From NCBI GenBank assembly GCA_002245855.1, contig NOUX01000001.1, positions 620,001 through 684,000 of the forward strand: 64,000 bases of DNA. Reading direction: 5' to 3'. Source of the stretch: Sphingobacterium cellulitidis. Its GTDB lineage: Bacteria > Bacteroidota > Bacteroidia > Sphingobacteriales > Sphingobacteriaceae. The position numbers and the translations under genes were made by a program. Below are positions 1 through 9,500 of the stretch, in pieces. How positions within the stretch are numbered: the stretch's first letter is position 1; each line of letters starts with the position of its first letter. Below the pieces are notes generated by a model, which saw nothing but the letters and a program-made list of their open reading frames with translations, ran no database searches and was not told the origin of the DNA.

Positions 1-2340
1 GGATACATCCTTGGAATCGTTGTAGGAAAGGGTGAATTCCCAACCATTGGTTGCTAGATCAGCAGCATTTTCATTAGGTTCTTTGACCCCTAGGATTTTA
101 GGCAACTCTTTACCAAAGGTCAACATCCCCATGGTATTTCTACGATAGATATCGAAAGAGCCATTCAGTTTGTTTTGCATAAATCCAAAGTCAAGACCTA
201 AGTTGTAGGTTGTAACTTTTTCCCAGGTATATCGCTTGGATACCAAACCAGGAGCCTTAATTGAAGGGTTTATTTTTCCATTAATCAGGTAACCTGACTC
301 ATATGGTTCCATGGTCGGTATATAACCAAAGTCAGTTACGGATTGGTTACCTAATTCACCGTAAGAACCACGAAGTTTCAATTGACTTAACCAATTAACC
401 TCTGACATAAAGTTCTCTTTATTGATCAGCCATGCCACAGATCCAGAAGGAAAGAAACCAAATCTACTGTCTTTAGCGAACCTAGAAGATCCGTCATAAC
501 GACCATTAAATTCTAAGATATACTTATCATTATAAATATAATTCAAGCGATAAAAGGCACCTCTCAGGGCATATTTATCAATTTCTTCATTAGCATTGGT
601 GGTTCCTGTTGCCAAAGCAATGGTTGGGAAAAGCTCAGAAATCAATCCTTTCTTTTCAACCGTAAAGTTTTCCAATCGGTAATCCTCTTGACTAAATCCC
701 AATACTCCAGTTACATGATGTTTCCCAAAGGTCTGATTATAGGTTCCGAAGATGTTATAAACATTATAATAGGAAAAACCAGCCTGACGGAATGCCCCGG
801 ATTCACCTTCTTCACGAATATCCTCTGGACCATAACCTATTTTGTATTTCGTGGTATATCTATTGAAATTGGCGGTATTTCTTTGAAAGGTATAATCGGC
901 ATTGATTTTAAACTTACTATCGAAAAGGCGAAGTTCAGCGTTAAAGGTAGATTGAAGGTCATTACGATTAATTTTACTTTGTCCCCCATCGACCATTTTT
1001 GCAGCAATACGTCCAGCACCTACATTTCGTTGAACATCAGAGTATGCCCAGCTTCCATCAGGATTTTTCAATACACTGGTTGGGAATACATGGTAAATCT
1101 CAAACATATCGATTTGAGAAGGACTCATCCTTTTATTCAATCCAACAACGGTATTATTTCCAACCGAGAGGAAGTCCGTCAATTTGTAATTAATTTTAGA
1201 GCGGATACTATACCTGTCGAAGTAATCATCAGCGATTTTGATCGGAGAATTTTGGCGGTTGTACCCAGCGCTCAAATAATAATTCACTTTTTCACTGGAG
1301 CCCGAGATTGACAGGTCATGATTATGAGTATTATTCCAATCTGACAAGAAATAAAGTGTCCAATCTTGGTTACCCATGTATTCCCATTGCTTCGGGTTAC
1401 TAGGGTCTTTTCTCACATCGGCAATACCAGGGTTGTCGGACCTTTCTTTGGCATATTGGTAATATTGCTCTGAGAAATTCACGTTGTCCCAAGGGGTATT
1501 ATCGGTTGATGTTTCCAATAAACGGGAGAATACATAAGGGTCCGTAATTTTTTTCGGAATTACGGTTGGTGTATTCCAGGTGAAGTTATTGCTATAATTA
1601 ATTTTGAGTGCACCTTTACCTGATTTAGAGGTAATAAGGATTACACCGAAAGATGCTCTAGCGCCATAAATAGCTGCTGCGGAGGCATCTTTGATTACTG
1701 ATAGGGATTCAATATCCTGAGGGGAGACTCTATTTAGTTCAGCTGAACTAATAGGGACATTATCCAATAGAATCAAGGGGTCACCACCATTAATAGAGGT
1801 AATCCCTCGGATATTAATTTTTGCGGCTTCACCAGGCGCACCGGAGTTGAACTGAACATTCAAATTTGGTACTAGACCTTGCAAACCTTGGGACACATTC
1901 GAAATAGGACGGCTTTCTAATTCTTTACCACTTACAAAATCGACCGCACCGGAAAGATTAACTTTCTTTTGCGTACCATAACCAACAACCACAAGTTCTT
2001 CTAAGTTGGAGGAATTGGAAGTCAGGCTGAAGGTAGTCTGTTGGTCAATGATAAAAATCTTACTATCAAAACCGACAAAGCTGATTTGGATAGACTCACC
2101 TTTGGTGGCTTTCAGATTGAATTGACCATTGACGTCCGTTTGGGTTGAAATACCGGAGTTCAGATTTTTTACAGTGGCACCTTGAATGGGGTGAGAGGAT
2201 TCATCCGTAACCTTGCCGGAGAAGACTTGTTGGTCTTGGACAAATAATCGAACCTCACCCATACTGTGGGAGCTTGGGATTTGTAATCCTGCAAGCAAAA
2301 AAGCTGCTAAATACAGCCTTGGAGCTTTAATTAATCTCAT
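1..2340 (-). CDS. SusC/RagA-family TonB-dependent outer membrane receptor, partial (C-terminus beyond window)
   Basis: Outer membrane receptor that, in this family, imports glycans or peptides with TonB energy and a SusD lipoprotein lid. The reading frame from the ATG at 2340 is open for 780 codons and runs off the left edge. It shows a signal peptide (MRLIKAPRLYLAAFLLAG), a carboxypeptidase-regulatory-like domain at about residues 38-110 (GKVTDESSHPIQGATV), the linker LEELVVVGYGTQKKVNLSG, a plug domain with INIRGITSINGGDPLILLD and IKDASAAAIYGARASFGVI, and the start of the barrel. Full-length relatives are about 1000-1150 residues. The SusD partner should lie to the left of the window. No operator like those of the other two susC genes was seen upstream. 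Confidence 0.93.
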   Translation of the reverse strand, partial: MRLIKAPRLYLAAFLLAGLQIPSSHSMGEVRLFVQDQQVFSGKVTDESSHPIQGATVKNLNSGISTQTDVNGQFNLKATKGESIQISFVGFDSKIFIIDQQTTFSLTSNSSNLEELVVVGYGTQKKVNLSGAVDFVSGKELESRPISNVSQGLQGLVPNLNVQFNSGAPGEAAKINIRGITSINGGDPLILLDNVPISSAELNRVSPQDIESLSVIKDASAAAIYGARASFGVILITSKSGKGALKINYSNNFTWNTPTVIPKKITDPYVFSRLLETSTDNTPWDNVNFSEQYYQYAKERSDNPGIADVRKDPSNPKQWEYMGNQDWTLYFLSDWNNTHNHDLSISGSSEKVNYYLSAGYNRQNSPIKIADDYFDRYSIRSKINYKLTDFLSVGNNTVVGLNKRMSPSQIDMFEIYHVFPTSVLKNPDGSWAYSDVQRNVGAGRIAAKMVDGGQSKINRNDLQSTFNAELRLFDSKFKINADYTFQRNTANFNRYTTKYKIGYGPEDIREEGESGAFRQAGFSYYNVYNIFGTYNQTFGKHHVTGVLGFSQEDYRLENFTVEKKGLISELFPTIALATGTTNANEEIDKYALRGAFYRLNYIYNDKYILEFNGRYDGSSRFAKDSRFGFFPSGSVAWLINKENFMSEVNWLSQLKLRGSYGELGNQSVTDFGYIPTMEPYESGYLINGKINPSIKAPGLVSKRYTWEKVTTYNLGLDFGFMQNKLNGSFDIYRRNTMGMLTFGKELPKILGVKEPNENAADLATNGWEFTLSYNDSKDVS

Positions 2341-2598
2341 TGAATTGCGGGTTAATATTTGGCGTAAAAGTACCCGCGGTGATTTAAGCCAACATTAACA
2401 CAATAAAAAGATTAGTTAATAAAATGATTTGATAATTGTTAATTATTAGAATAGCTGTCGCAAGATGTGGTAATTTTTAACTTACATTAACTCTTTGTAA
2501 CAAATAGTTGTTTAAACATATTAATAATATGTTATCAGTTGAAAAATTAGACATTGTTAACATAGCTTGAAAACTATGTTTTTATGGCAGGATATAAA
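2341..2598. other. AT-rich intergenic region between rdgB and susC
   Basis: About 258 bases with no credible ORF. It must hold the promoter of the leftward susC gene, but no clear TAnnTTTG box was found. A weak hairpin, AACATAG at 2559-2565 and CTATGTT at 2574-2580, lies just downstream of rdgB and could help end its transcript, although the T tract after it is poor on the minus strand. Confidence 0.4.
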
Positions 2599-3174
2599 TT
2601 ATTTCGTATCGTTTAGAAATTTTACAAATTTTTCGACGGCTTTTGCGCGGTGGCTGATTTTGTTTTTTTGCTCGAGGCTCATTTCTGCAAAAGTTTCATC
2701 AAATCCATCTGGAACAAAGATAGGATCATAACCAAATCCTTCTGTCCCTGTTCTAGCATCGATGATACGCCCTTCCACTGTTCCTTCAAAGAAATATTGT
2801 TCATTATCCAAGTAAAGGGAGATTACCGTTTTGAATCTTGCTTTCCGGTTGGTTTTATTTTGTAGTTTCTCCAGAACCAAATCAATATTCTTTTCCATAT
2901 CCCTAGAACCAGAATATCGGGCGGAATATACACCAGGCTCGCCATTTAAGGCATCAATTTCAAGTCCGGAATCATCAGCAAAACAATTGATATGATATTT
3001 ATTGAATAGGTAGTCGGTCTTTTGCTGGGCATTCTCTTGGAAAGTAACGCCGGTTTCAGGAATATCGTCTTCACAACCAATATCAGCGAGAGACTTCAGG
3101 GTAAACTTATTCCCTACCATCTGTTGTACTTCCTCTAATTTATGTGCGTTATTTGTTGCAAAAACTAATTCCAT
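2599..3174 (-). CDS. rdgB: RdgB/HAM1 non-canonical purine NTP pyrophosphatase
   Basis: Hydrolyses dITP, XTP and ITP to monophosphates, keeping deaminated purines out of nucleic acids. The 191-residue product begins MELVFATNNAHKLEEV, the typical N-terminal (T/S)xNxxK substrate loop of the family, and contains FADDSGLEIDALNGEPGVYSAR, GTVEG, GFGYDPIF and SHRAKA, which form the active site. An in-frame ATG at 3204 would add ten residues. I prefer 3174 because family members begin almost directly at the beta strand before the TNN loop. It is the last gene of a leftward unit after the deoxyhypusine synthase relative and an uncharacterised gene. Confidence 0.95.
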   Translation of the reverse strand: MELVFATNNAHKLEEVQQMVGNKFTLKSLADIGCEDDIPETGVTFQENAQQKTDYLFNKYHINCFADDSGLEIDALNGEPGVYSARYSGSRDMEKNIDLVLEKLQNKTNRKARFKTVISLYLDNEQYFFEGTVEGRIIDARTGTEGFGYDPIFVPDGFDETFAEMSLEQKNKISHRAKAVEKFVKFLNDTK

Positions 3175-3246
3175 AGCTAAATAATTAAGCTTCAAAAATA
3201 GCATTCTAATTAGGCAATCAAGAAAAGTAGAAGGGAAAAATTAAAT

Positions 3247-3801
3247 TTAAGATTGGATAAAAGTTTTGAATTCCATCCAGAACAATTTCTTTTTCTGAAC
3301 ATCAGCGAACATTTCTTCAAAGCTGAAGGTATTGAAAACGGTAGCGATTTTACCACGCATATAGGAATTATGACCTATTTCAGGAAGGTTCAAGGAGGTT
3401 GGTTCCACACCTAGCAGGGTAATTTTCTTGGGTTGAAAAAACTGCATAATTCGTTTCCATTCATTGGGATTATGGGGGTTTGCTAAGTTAAGGACCGCTA
3501 CATTTCCAGCATTTAACTGCAAGGCACCAATAGTTTTCAGGAAAGCTTCTTCCGCTTGAGGCGAGAAGTAAGGGAAATCGGGATATCGCAGGATAAAGAG
3601 GATTCCTGTAGATTTATCCCCTTGATAAACAAACTCCTCAGCAGAAGCCTGAAAATGGCCCTGTTGAGGAGTTGTATTATTTGAGACAACGGATTGAGTT
3701 TCAACAATAGGCATTGTTGAATCGGGGATATCAAATACTGTTTCAGACATTAAAGCCTGAATAGCAATCGGATTATCTGTTATTAGATTTTTATCCAACA
3801 T
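3247..3801 (-). CDS. uncharacterised 184-residue protein, possible DNA polymerase III psi (HolD)-like subunit
   Basis: Not recognised with certainty. The first 55 residues look disordered and rich in T, S and Q. After them comes a compact alpha/beta domain of about 120 residues: a hydrophobic strand (GILFILRYPDFPYFS), a helix (AEEAFLKTIGALQL), a strand (NVAVLNLANP), a strand (KKITLLGVEP) and a C-terminal helix ending KKKLFWMEFKTFI. This order, and the final helix with its basic-then-LW pattern, resembles the psi subunit HolD (ending ARAALWQQI in E. coli), a uracil-glycosylase-like fold. That link is an inference from pattern only. There are no signal peptide or membrane segments. It lies 25 bases after the deoxyhypusine synthase gene and 72 before rdgB, so it is probably cotranscribed with both. 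Confidence 0.6.
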   Translation of the reverse strand: MLDKNLITDNPIAIQALMSETVFDIPDSTMPIVETQSVVSNNTTPQQGHFQASAEEFVYQGDKSTGILFILRYPDFPYFSPQAEEAFLKTIGALQLNAGNVAVLNLANPHNPNEWKRIMQFFQPKKITLLGVEPTSLNLPEIGHNSYMRGKIATVFNTFSFEEMFADVQKKKLFWMEFKTFIQS

Positions 3802-3826
3802 ATCTCCTTTTCTCCGTTGATTTATT

Positions 3827-4807
3827 TTATTGACCTAATACCCAAGCAAAAATCAATGGTGCTACGATAGTTGCATCCGATTCTACGATAAACTTAGGAG
3901 ATTGGGTATCCAATTTACCCCAGGTAATTTTCTCATTTGGCACTGCCCCAGAATAAGAACCGTAAGAAGTAGTTGAGTCTGAGATTTGGCAGAAATACGA
4001 CCAGAAAGGAACATCATGCCATTCAAGGTCTTGGTACATCATAGGAACTACACAGATAGGGAAGTCACCAGCGATACCACCACCGATTTGGAAGAAACCA
4101 ACGCCTTTACCACCTGAGTTCGCACGGTACCATTCAGTTAAGTAAATCATATACTCAATACCAGATTTCACGGTAGAAGCTTTTAATTCACCTTTGATTA
4201 CGTAAGAAGCGAAGATATTACCAGTGGTAGAATCTTCCCATCCCGGAACGATAATAGGGATATTTCTTTCAGCAGCAGCTAAAATCCAAGAGTTTTTAGG
4301 GTCAATTTCATAGTGTTCTTCCAATACACCTGACAATACCACTTTGTATAAGAATTCATGTGGGAAATAGCGTTCGCCAGCAGCTTCTGCATCTTTCCAT
4401 ACTTTTTCAAGGTGAGTTTGTAATCTTCTGAACGCCTCTTCTTCAGGGATACATGTGTCAGTCACACGGTTGTAGTGGTTTTCCAACAATTCCCATTCAT
4501 CTTGAGGAGTAAGATCACGGTAGTTAGGAACGCGTTTATAGTGAGAGTGTGCTACCAGGTTCATCACATCTTCTTCCAAGTTTGCACCTGTACAGGAGAT
4601 AATAGCTACTTTATCCTGACGGATCATTTCAGCTAATGAAATACCAAGTTCAGCAGTACTCATAGCACCTGCTAATGAAACTAACATTTTACCACCTTCA
4701 GCAAGGTGTGTCTCATATCCTTTTGCGGCATCAACTAAGGAAGCGGCATTGAAGTGAAGATAGTTTTTCTCGATAAATTGAGAAATAGGACCTCTTTGTG
4801 TACTCAT
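3827..4807 (-). CDS. deoxyhypusine synthase family protein (probable homospermidine synthase)
   Basis: NAD-dependent enzyme family that transfers an aminobutyl group from spermidine. The eukaryotic and archaeal enzymes modify a lysine of eIF5A, which bacteria lack, so a low-molecular-weight amine is the likely acceptor here. The 326 residues cover the whole family domain: MLVSLAGAMSTAELG, the CTGANLEED segment, GVGFFQIGGGIAGDFPI, and the catalytic-lysine segment AVPNEKITWGKL with Lys298, equivalent to Lys329 of the human enzyme (VSWGK). Sphingobacteria are known for homospermidine as a main polyamine, which fits a homospermidine synthase role, but substrate choice cannot be read from the sequence. 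It is the first gene of a unit with the next two leftward genes. Confidence 0.88.
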   Translation of the reverse strand: MSTQRGPISQFIEKNYLHFNAASLVDAAKGYETHLAEGGKMLVSLAGAMSTAELGISLAEMIRQDKVAIISCTGANLEEDVMNLVAHSHYKRVPNYRDLTPQDEWELLENHYNRVTDTCIPEEEAFRRLQTHLEKVWKDAEAAGERYFPHEFLYKVVLSGVLEEHYEIDPKNSWILAAAERNIPIIVPGWEDSTTGNIFASYVIKGELKASTVKSGIEYMIYLTEWYRANSGGKGVGFFQIGGGIAGDFPICVVPMMYQDLEWHDVPFWSYFCQISDSTTSYGSYSGAVPNEKITWGKLDTQSPKFIVESDATIVAPLIFAWVLGQ

Positions 4808-4832
4808 AATCTTATATTCAAATAAATGTTCA

Positions 4833-4840
4833 CAAAGGTA
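4833..4840 (-). promoter_or_regulatory. Bacteroidota -7 promoter box for the deoxyhypusine synthase unit
   Basis: On the minus strand the sequence TACCTTTG matches the Bacteroidota -7 consensus TAnnTTTG and lies 26 bases before the ATG at 4807. No convincing TTTG -33 element is visible at the usual distance. Confidence 0.55.
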
Positions 4841-5014
4841 CAGATTTATTCAAGAATACCTTCAGTGTAGGGGCTTCAAATAGGCTCAATCAGCCTAAAT
4901 ACGATGAAAATTGGCTATGGCAATAAAATTGACTAGGATTATTGATATTATAAAAGCTGATTTTCAAGCGATAAAGGCTGTTTTTTAACAAATGTTAAAA
5001 AATGAAATTGAGAG

Positions 5015-5047
5015 AATGAATCGGCGCTTTGAACGCGCCTATTCATT
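5015..5047 (-). terminator. intrinsic terminator after the epimerase and small-membrane-protein genes
   Basis: AATGAAT and GGCGC pair with GCGCC and ATTCATT around the loop TTTGAAC, with one C/T mismatch in the stem. On the minus strand the hairpin is followed after about ten bases by ATTTTTT. It overlaps the stop codon of the 43-residue ORF, which is consistent with that ORF being the last gene of the transcript. Confidence 0.6.
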
Positions 5048-5177
5048 ATTTGGTCTTCATGATTTTTGAGATAATCCAAAACAAGAATATCAAGATGACC
5101 AGCATAATCACAAGGATGAGGATTTCACTGGTTCCTAAATTCCAGGTATCATTATTTAATGCACATAAAGTTTTCAT
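5046..5177 (-). CDS. 43-residue single-span membrane protein with TatA-like N-terminus
   Basis: Small ORF of 44 codons, start at 5177 and stop at 5046-5048. It begins 13 bases after the stop of the dipeptide epimerase gene, and its stop lies inside the terminator hairpin, as expected of a real last gene. The product has a short polar N-terminus (MKTLCALNNDTWNLGTSEI), one strongly hydrophobic helix of about 20 residues (residues 19-36) and a short basic tail SKIMKTK. The LGTSEILIL segment recalls the start of TatA-family translocase subunits, but the FG hinge and the amphipathic helix that follow in TatA are absent. Function unknown. It was found by reading the minus strand between larger genes. 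Confidence 0.55.
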   Translation of the reverse strand: MKTLCALNNDTWNLGTSEILILVIMLVILIFLFWIISKIMKTK

Positions 5178-5190
5178 CGGGATATATATG

Positions 5191-6291
5191 TTAAGAAATC
5201 ACCCATTTTTCACATTTATCTAGAAATACAGGATCGATATCGGCTGCAATTCCCGGTCCTTCGGTAATTTTTATGGCATAGCCATCATATTGAATACCGC
5301 CGATAACAGGATCTTCGAGGTGACCCACCATGCAGGTATCCAAGTCGAAGAATTTGACATTTGGAGCTGCATAGGCAAAGTGAGTTTTTGCGGCCAAAGC
5401 CAATCTGCTTTCCAACATTCCACCGATCATACAAGGAATTCCAAATTCTTGGGCAACCGCTTGAATCTTGAGGGATTCGGCAATTCCAGAGGATTTAGAG
5501 AATTTGATATTGATATAATCACAGCTATCCGTGCGGCAAAGACGCTCCGCATCGTGATGATCATAAACCGACTCATCAGCCATAATCGGAACGATAGTTT
5601 CAGATCGCAATTGCGGCAAAAGGTGATCATTATAAGTACGCATAGGTTGTTCACAGAACTGGATTTTCAAAGGTTCCAATCCTTTCAAGGCTTCCAGAGC
5701 CTCTTCATAGCTCCAACCTTGGTTGGCATCAATTCGAATTGGTATATCAAATCCTACGGCTTGGCGAATGGCCTTAATCCGTGCAATATCGTCTTGAGGC
5801 TTTTTTCCAAGTTTTACTTTTAAAGCGACAGCTCCATGATCGTGCAAGTTTTTAGCTTTAGCAGCCATTTCTTCCGGACTAGCGATTCCGATAGTAATAT
5901 CAGTTACAATTTCGCGAGGCTTTCCACCTAAGAATTGATAAAGGGGTAAGCCAGCATTTTTGGCTGCCAAATCATATAAGGCCATATCAAATGCCGATTT
6001 TATGGTGGCATTGCGAGCAATATAGAGATGGAGTTCAGCCAAACGTTCTTCAATATTTAAAGGGTCTTTACCGATCCAGATTTTCGCAAAATCCTGAGCA
6101 AGAGCAATACAGGTATTTTGTGTTTCACCAACAATCATTGGAAAAGCAGAACATTCCCCTACCCCATACAAGCCTTCATCAGAAATAATCTTCACGAATG
6201 TATTCTGCGCAAATTCCATCACCCCAGTAGCAATCACGAAAGGTTCCATCGGAATGCTCAACCTATAAATTTCAATTTCTTTGATTAACAT
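5191..6291 (-). CDS. dipeptide epimerase (L-Ala-D/L-Glu type), enolase superfamily
   Basis: Epimerises the C-terminal residue of a dipeptide, usually L-Ala-D-Glu from recycled peptidoglycan, in the cytoplasm. The 366 residues have the enolase-superfamily layout, a capping domain (1-120) then a barrel. Catalytic and metal residues are in place: KVK at 158-160, Asp188 (RIDANQGW), Glu214 (CEQP), Asp239 (MADES) and Lys263 (NIKFSKSSGI). The C-terminal GGMLESRLAL and FFDLDTCMVGHLEDPVIGGIQY are typical of Bacteroidota members, some of which prefer other dipeptides such as D-Ala-D-Ala, so exact substrate is open. It is transcribed away from gltB and followed at once by a 43-codon ORF. Confidence 0.9.
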   Translation of the reverse strand: MLIKEIEIYRLSIPMEPFVIATGVMEFAQNTFVKIISDEGLYGVGECSAFPMIVGETQNTCIALAQDFAKIWIGKDPLNIEERLAELHLYIARNATIKSAFDMALYDLAAKNAGLPLYQFLGGKPREIVTDITIGIASPEEMAAKAKNLHDHGAVALKVKLGKKPQDDIARIKAIRQAVGFDIPIRIDANQGWSYEEALEALKGLEPLKIQFCEQPMRTYNDHLLPQLRSETIVPIMADESVYDHHDAERLCRTDSCDYINIKFSKSSGIAESLKIQAVAQEFGIPCMIGGMLESRLALAAKTHFAYAAPNVKFFDLDTCMVGHLEDPVIGGIQYDGYAIKITEGPGIAADIDPVFLDKCEKWVIS

Positions 6292-6310
6292 AATTTATTA
6301 GTTCAAATAG

Positions 6311-6318
6311 CAAATGTA
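6311..6318 (-). promoter_or_regulatory. -7 promoter box for the dipeptide epimerase gene
   Basis: TACATTTG on the minus strand fits TAnnTTTG and ends about 20 bases before the ATG at 6291. A TTAG sits 20 bases upstream in the -33 position. Confidence 0.5.
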
Positions 6319-6500
6319 GCGAATGATATTTCATTTTTCTAAGGATATAGCGAAACAAATACAATTTCAATTATCAAACGACGTTAATTTTACATTAACT
6401 TTAATGTTCTTTATCTTTTTTTATAATTATTGCAAATATTTTATGATTTTATTCATATATTAGCAAACTCGTTTGTTATTTATAAAATTATCATATTACA

Positions 6501-9500
6501 ATGCAGCAAGAAGGACTTTATAACCCAGCGTTTGAGCACGATGCCTGTGGTGTAGGATTTGTCGCCCACATCAAGGGTCAGAAGTCACATCAACAGGTAC
6601 AAGATGCCTTGACCATGTTAGAGAACATGGAACACCGTGGAGCATGTGGATGTGATCCGGAGTCAGGTGATGGCGCTGGAATCATGATTCAATTACCTCA
6701 TGAATTTTTATGGGAAGAATGTATTAAGCTTGGCATCCAACTTCAGGAGCCAGGTTATTACGGTGTAGGTATGTTATTTCTTCCGAAGGAAGAGGCTCTG
6801 AATCGGATTTGCCGGGAAGTTATTGCTGATGCTGCGACTGAAAGAGGCATGGAATTATTAGGATTCCGGCCAGTTCCAGTGAATCGAGAAGGGATAGGCC
6901 CTACGGCCTTGGGAGCAGAACCAGAAATCGTACAGTTCTTTATCTCACGCCCAACAGGGGTTGCAAACACGGAGGATTTTGAGCGGAAATTATTTGTATT
7001 ACGACGCTTAATCATCCAAAAAATCAAACTTCACCAAGAGTACCCCCTACCACTTTACCTCGCTTCACTATCATGCAAAACCATAATTTATAAAGGACAA
7101 TTAACGACTTATCAAGTAGGATCCTACTTTAAAGACCTTAGGGACCCTCGGGTGGTATCAGCATTTGGCTTGGTTCACTCTAGGTTTTCAACCAATACTT
7201 TTCCTTCATGGTCATTGGCACAACCTTTTCGGATGATTGCTCACAATGGGGAAATCAATACCTTAACCGGAAACTTAAACTGGTTTTATGCTGGTGTGAG
7301 AGCTTATTCCTCGCCTTATTTCACGAAGGAAGAAATGGAAATTTTATTGCCAGTGGTAGACCGCGGGCAATCGGATTCAGCTTGCCTGGACAATGTGGTG
7401 GAATTACTGCTTCACAGTGGTCGTAGTTTACCTCATGTGATGTTGATGCTAGTTCCTGAGGCCTGGGATGGAAACGAACAGATGGATCCATTAAAAAAGG
7501 CGTTCTATGAATACCACGCTACCTTAATGGAGCCGTGGGATGGTCCGGCAGCATTATGTTTTACTGATGGTAAAATCATTGGTGCTACCTTAGACCGAAA
7601 CGGACTTCGTCCATTACGCTATGCCATTACTTCAGATGACCGCGTGGTTGTAGCTTCCGAAGCAGGAGCACTACCCATTGATGAGTCATTGATCATTAAA
7701 AAAGGAAGACAGCAACCAGGTAAAATCTTTGTAGTAGATATGGAAGCTGGAAAGATTCGTTCTGACGAAGAGGTTAAAGGAGAATTGATCTGTCAACAAC
7801 CATATGGTGAGTGGATCAACAATTATAAGATTAAACTAGAAGAATTAGCAGACCCTCGGGTTACATTTACTTACCTATCCAAGGAGTCTGTATTTAAATA
7901 TCAATTATCGTTTGGATACTCAAGAGAGGATATTGAAACGATATTAACACCAATGGCCTTGACGGGCTATGAGCCGATTGGCTCGATGGGAACAGATGTT
8001 CCATTGGCCGTGTTGTCTGATCAACCGCAACATATCTCGAGTTATTTCAAACAGTTCTTTGCTCAGGTAACCAATCCACCAATCGACCCGATCAGGGAGC
8101 GACTGGTTATGAGTTTAGCGACATTCATTGGAAACTCCGGAAACATCCTGGTAGAGGACAAGAAGTTCTGTCATTGTGTGACTTTGGAGCATCCGATATT
8201 AACCTCCAGCGAGTTGGAAAAACTACGCTCCATTGATACTGGGGTATTCCAGGCGAAAACCATTCAAAGTTATTTCCGCGCTGATGGCAAGGAAGGATCT
8301 TTAGAAGCCGGTTTGGAAAGACTATGCCGCTACGCAGACGATGCGGTACGCGATGGCTTTGAGGTGATTATTTTATCTGACCGTGCGATCGATTCGCAGC
8401 ACTGTGCGATCCCTTCATTATTAGCAGTATCAGCTGTTCATCACCATTTGATCAAAACAGGAAACCGCGGTGCGGTAGGATTGGTTGTTGAGGCTGGAGA
8501 TGCGTGGGAAGTTCATCATTTTGCTTGTCTGTTAGCATTCGGAGCTACAGCGATTAATCCATATATGGCCTTGGCAAGCATCCGTACGATGAAAGAAATC
8601 GGTCATTTAGAAACCGATTTAACTTGGGATGACCTGAAGAAGAACTATGTAAAAGCTGTCTGCAATGGCTTATTGAAAATATTTTCGAAGATGGGAATCT
8701 CTACCTTGCAATCCTACCATGGTGCTCAAATTTTTGAGGTACTAGGGATTGACAGTGAGGTGGTAGATCGATATTTCTGTGGAGCGGTTTCCAGGATTGG
8801 AGGCTTGAACCTCGACGATATTGCTAGAGAAGCTTTGGCGAAACATTGGCGCGGATTCGAAAACAGCCGTTCTGCACCAACCTTATTGCCTGAAGGCGGA
8901 CTTTACCAATGGAAAAGAAGAGGTGAAGGGCATTTATGGAACCCACAGACGGTACATTTATTACAACAAGCATGTAGAACTGATGATTTTTCTACATACA
9001 AGAAATATGCAACCTTAATCAATAACCAGAAGGAACGAATGTTCACACTTCGGGGTTTATTGGATTTTGCAAAACACCGGAGTCCAATCTCCATCGACCA
9101 GGTAGAACCTGCCAGTGAAATCATGAAACGATTTGCTACAGGCGCTATGTCCTTTGGTTCGATTTCGCACGAGGCACACAGCACTTTAGCTATTGCAATG
9201 AATCGGATTGGCGGAAAATCAAATACTGGGGAAGGTGGAGAAGATGAAATCCGGTATCAGAAATTACCGAATGGGGATTCCATGCGATCAGCAATCAAGC
9301 AAGTTGCTTCGGCAAGGTTTGGGGTAACTTCAAATTACTTGACCCAAGCTGATGAGTTACAGATTAAGATGGCGCAGGGAGCAAAACCAGGAGAAGGCGG
9401 TCAATTACCGGGGCATAAAGTAGATGATTGGATTGCAAAAGTAAGACACTCTACACCGGGAGTAGGATTGATTTCCCCACCACCACACCATGATATCTAT

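Noticed and set aside
688..1311. 207-codon ORF on the plus strand
   Set aside because: It lies antisense to the susC coding frame, its product resembles no family, and its length follows from the codon bias of the real gene.
5290..5823. 177-codon plus-strand ORF
   Set aside because: Antisense to the dipeptide epimerase, whose catalytic residues are all intact.
6464..6475. CAAAC-TC-GTTTG upstream of gltB as another copy of the susC operator
   Set aside because: The halves are two bases further apart, the central CG is missing and the AATCGTTT half site is absent at the fixed distance.
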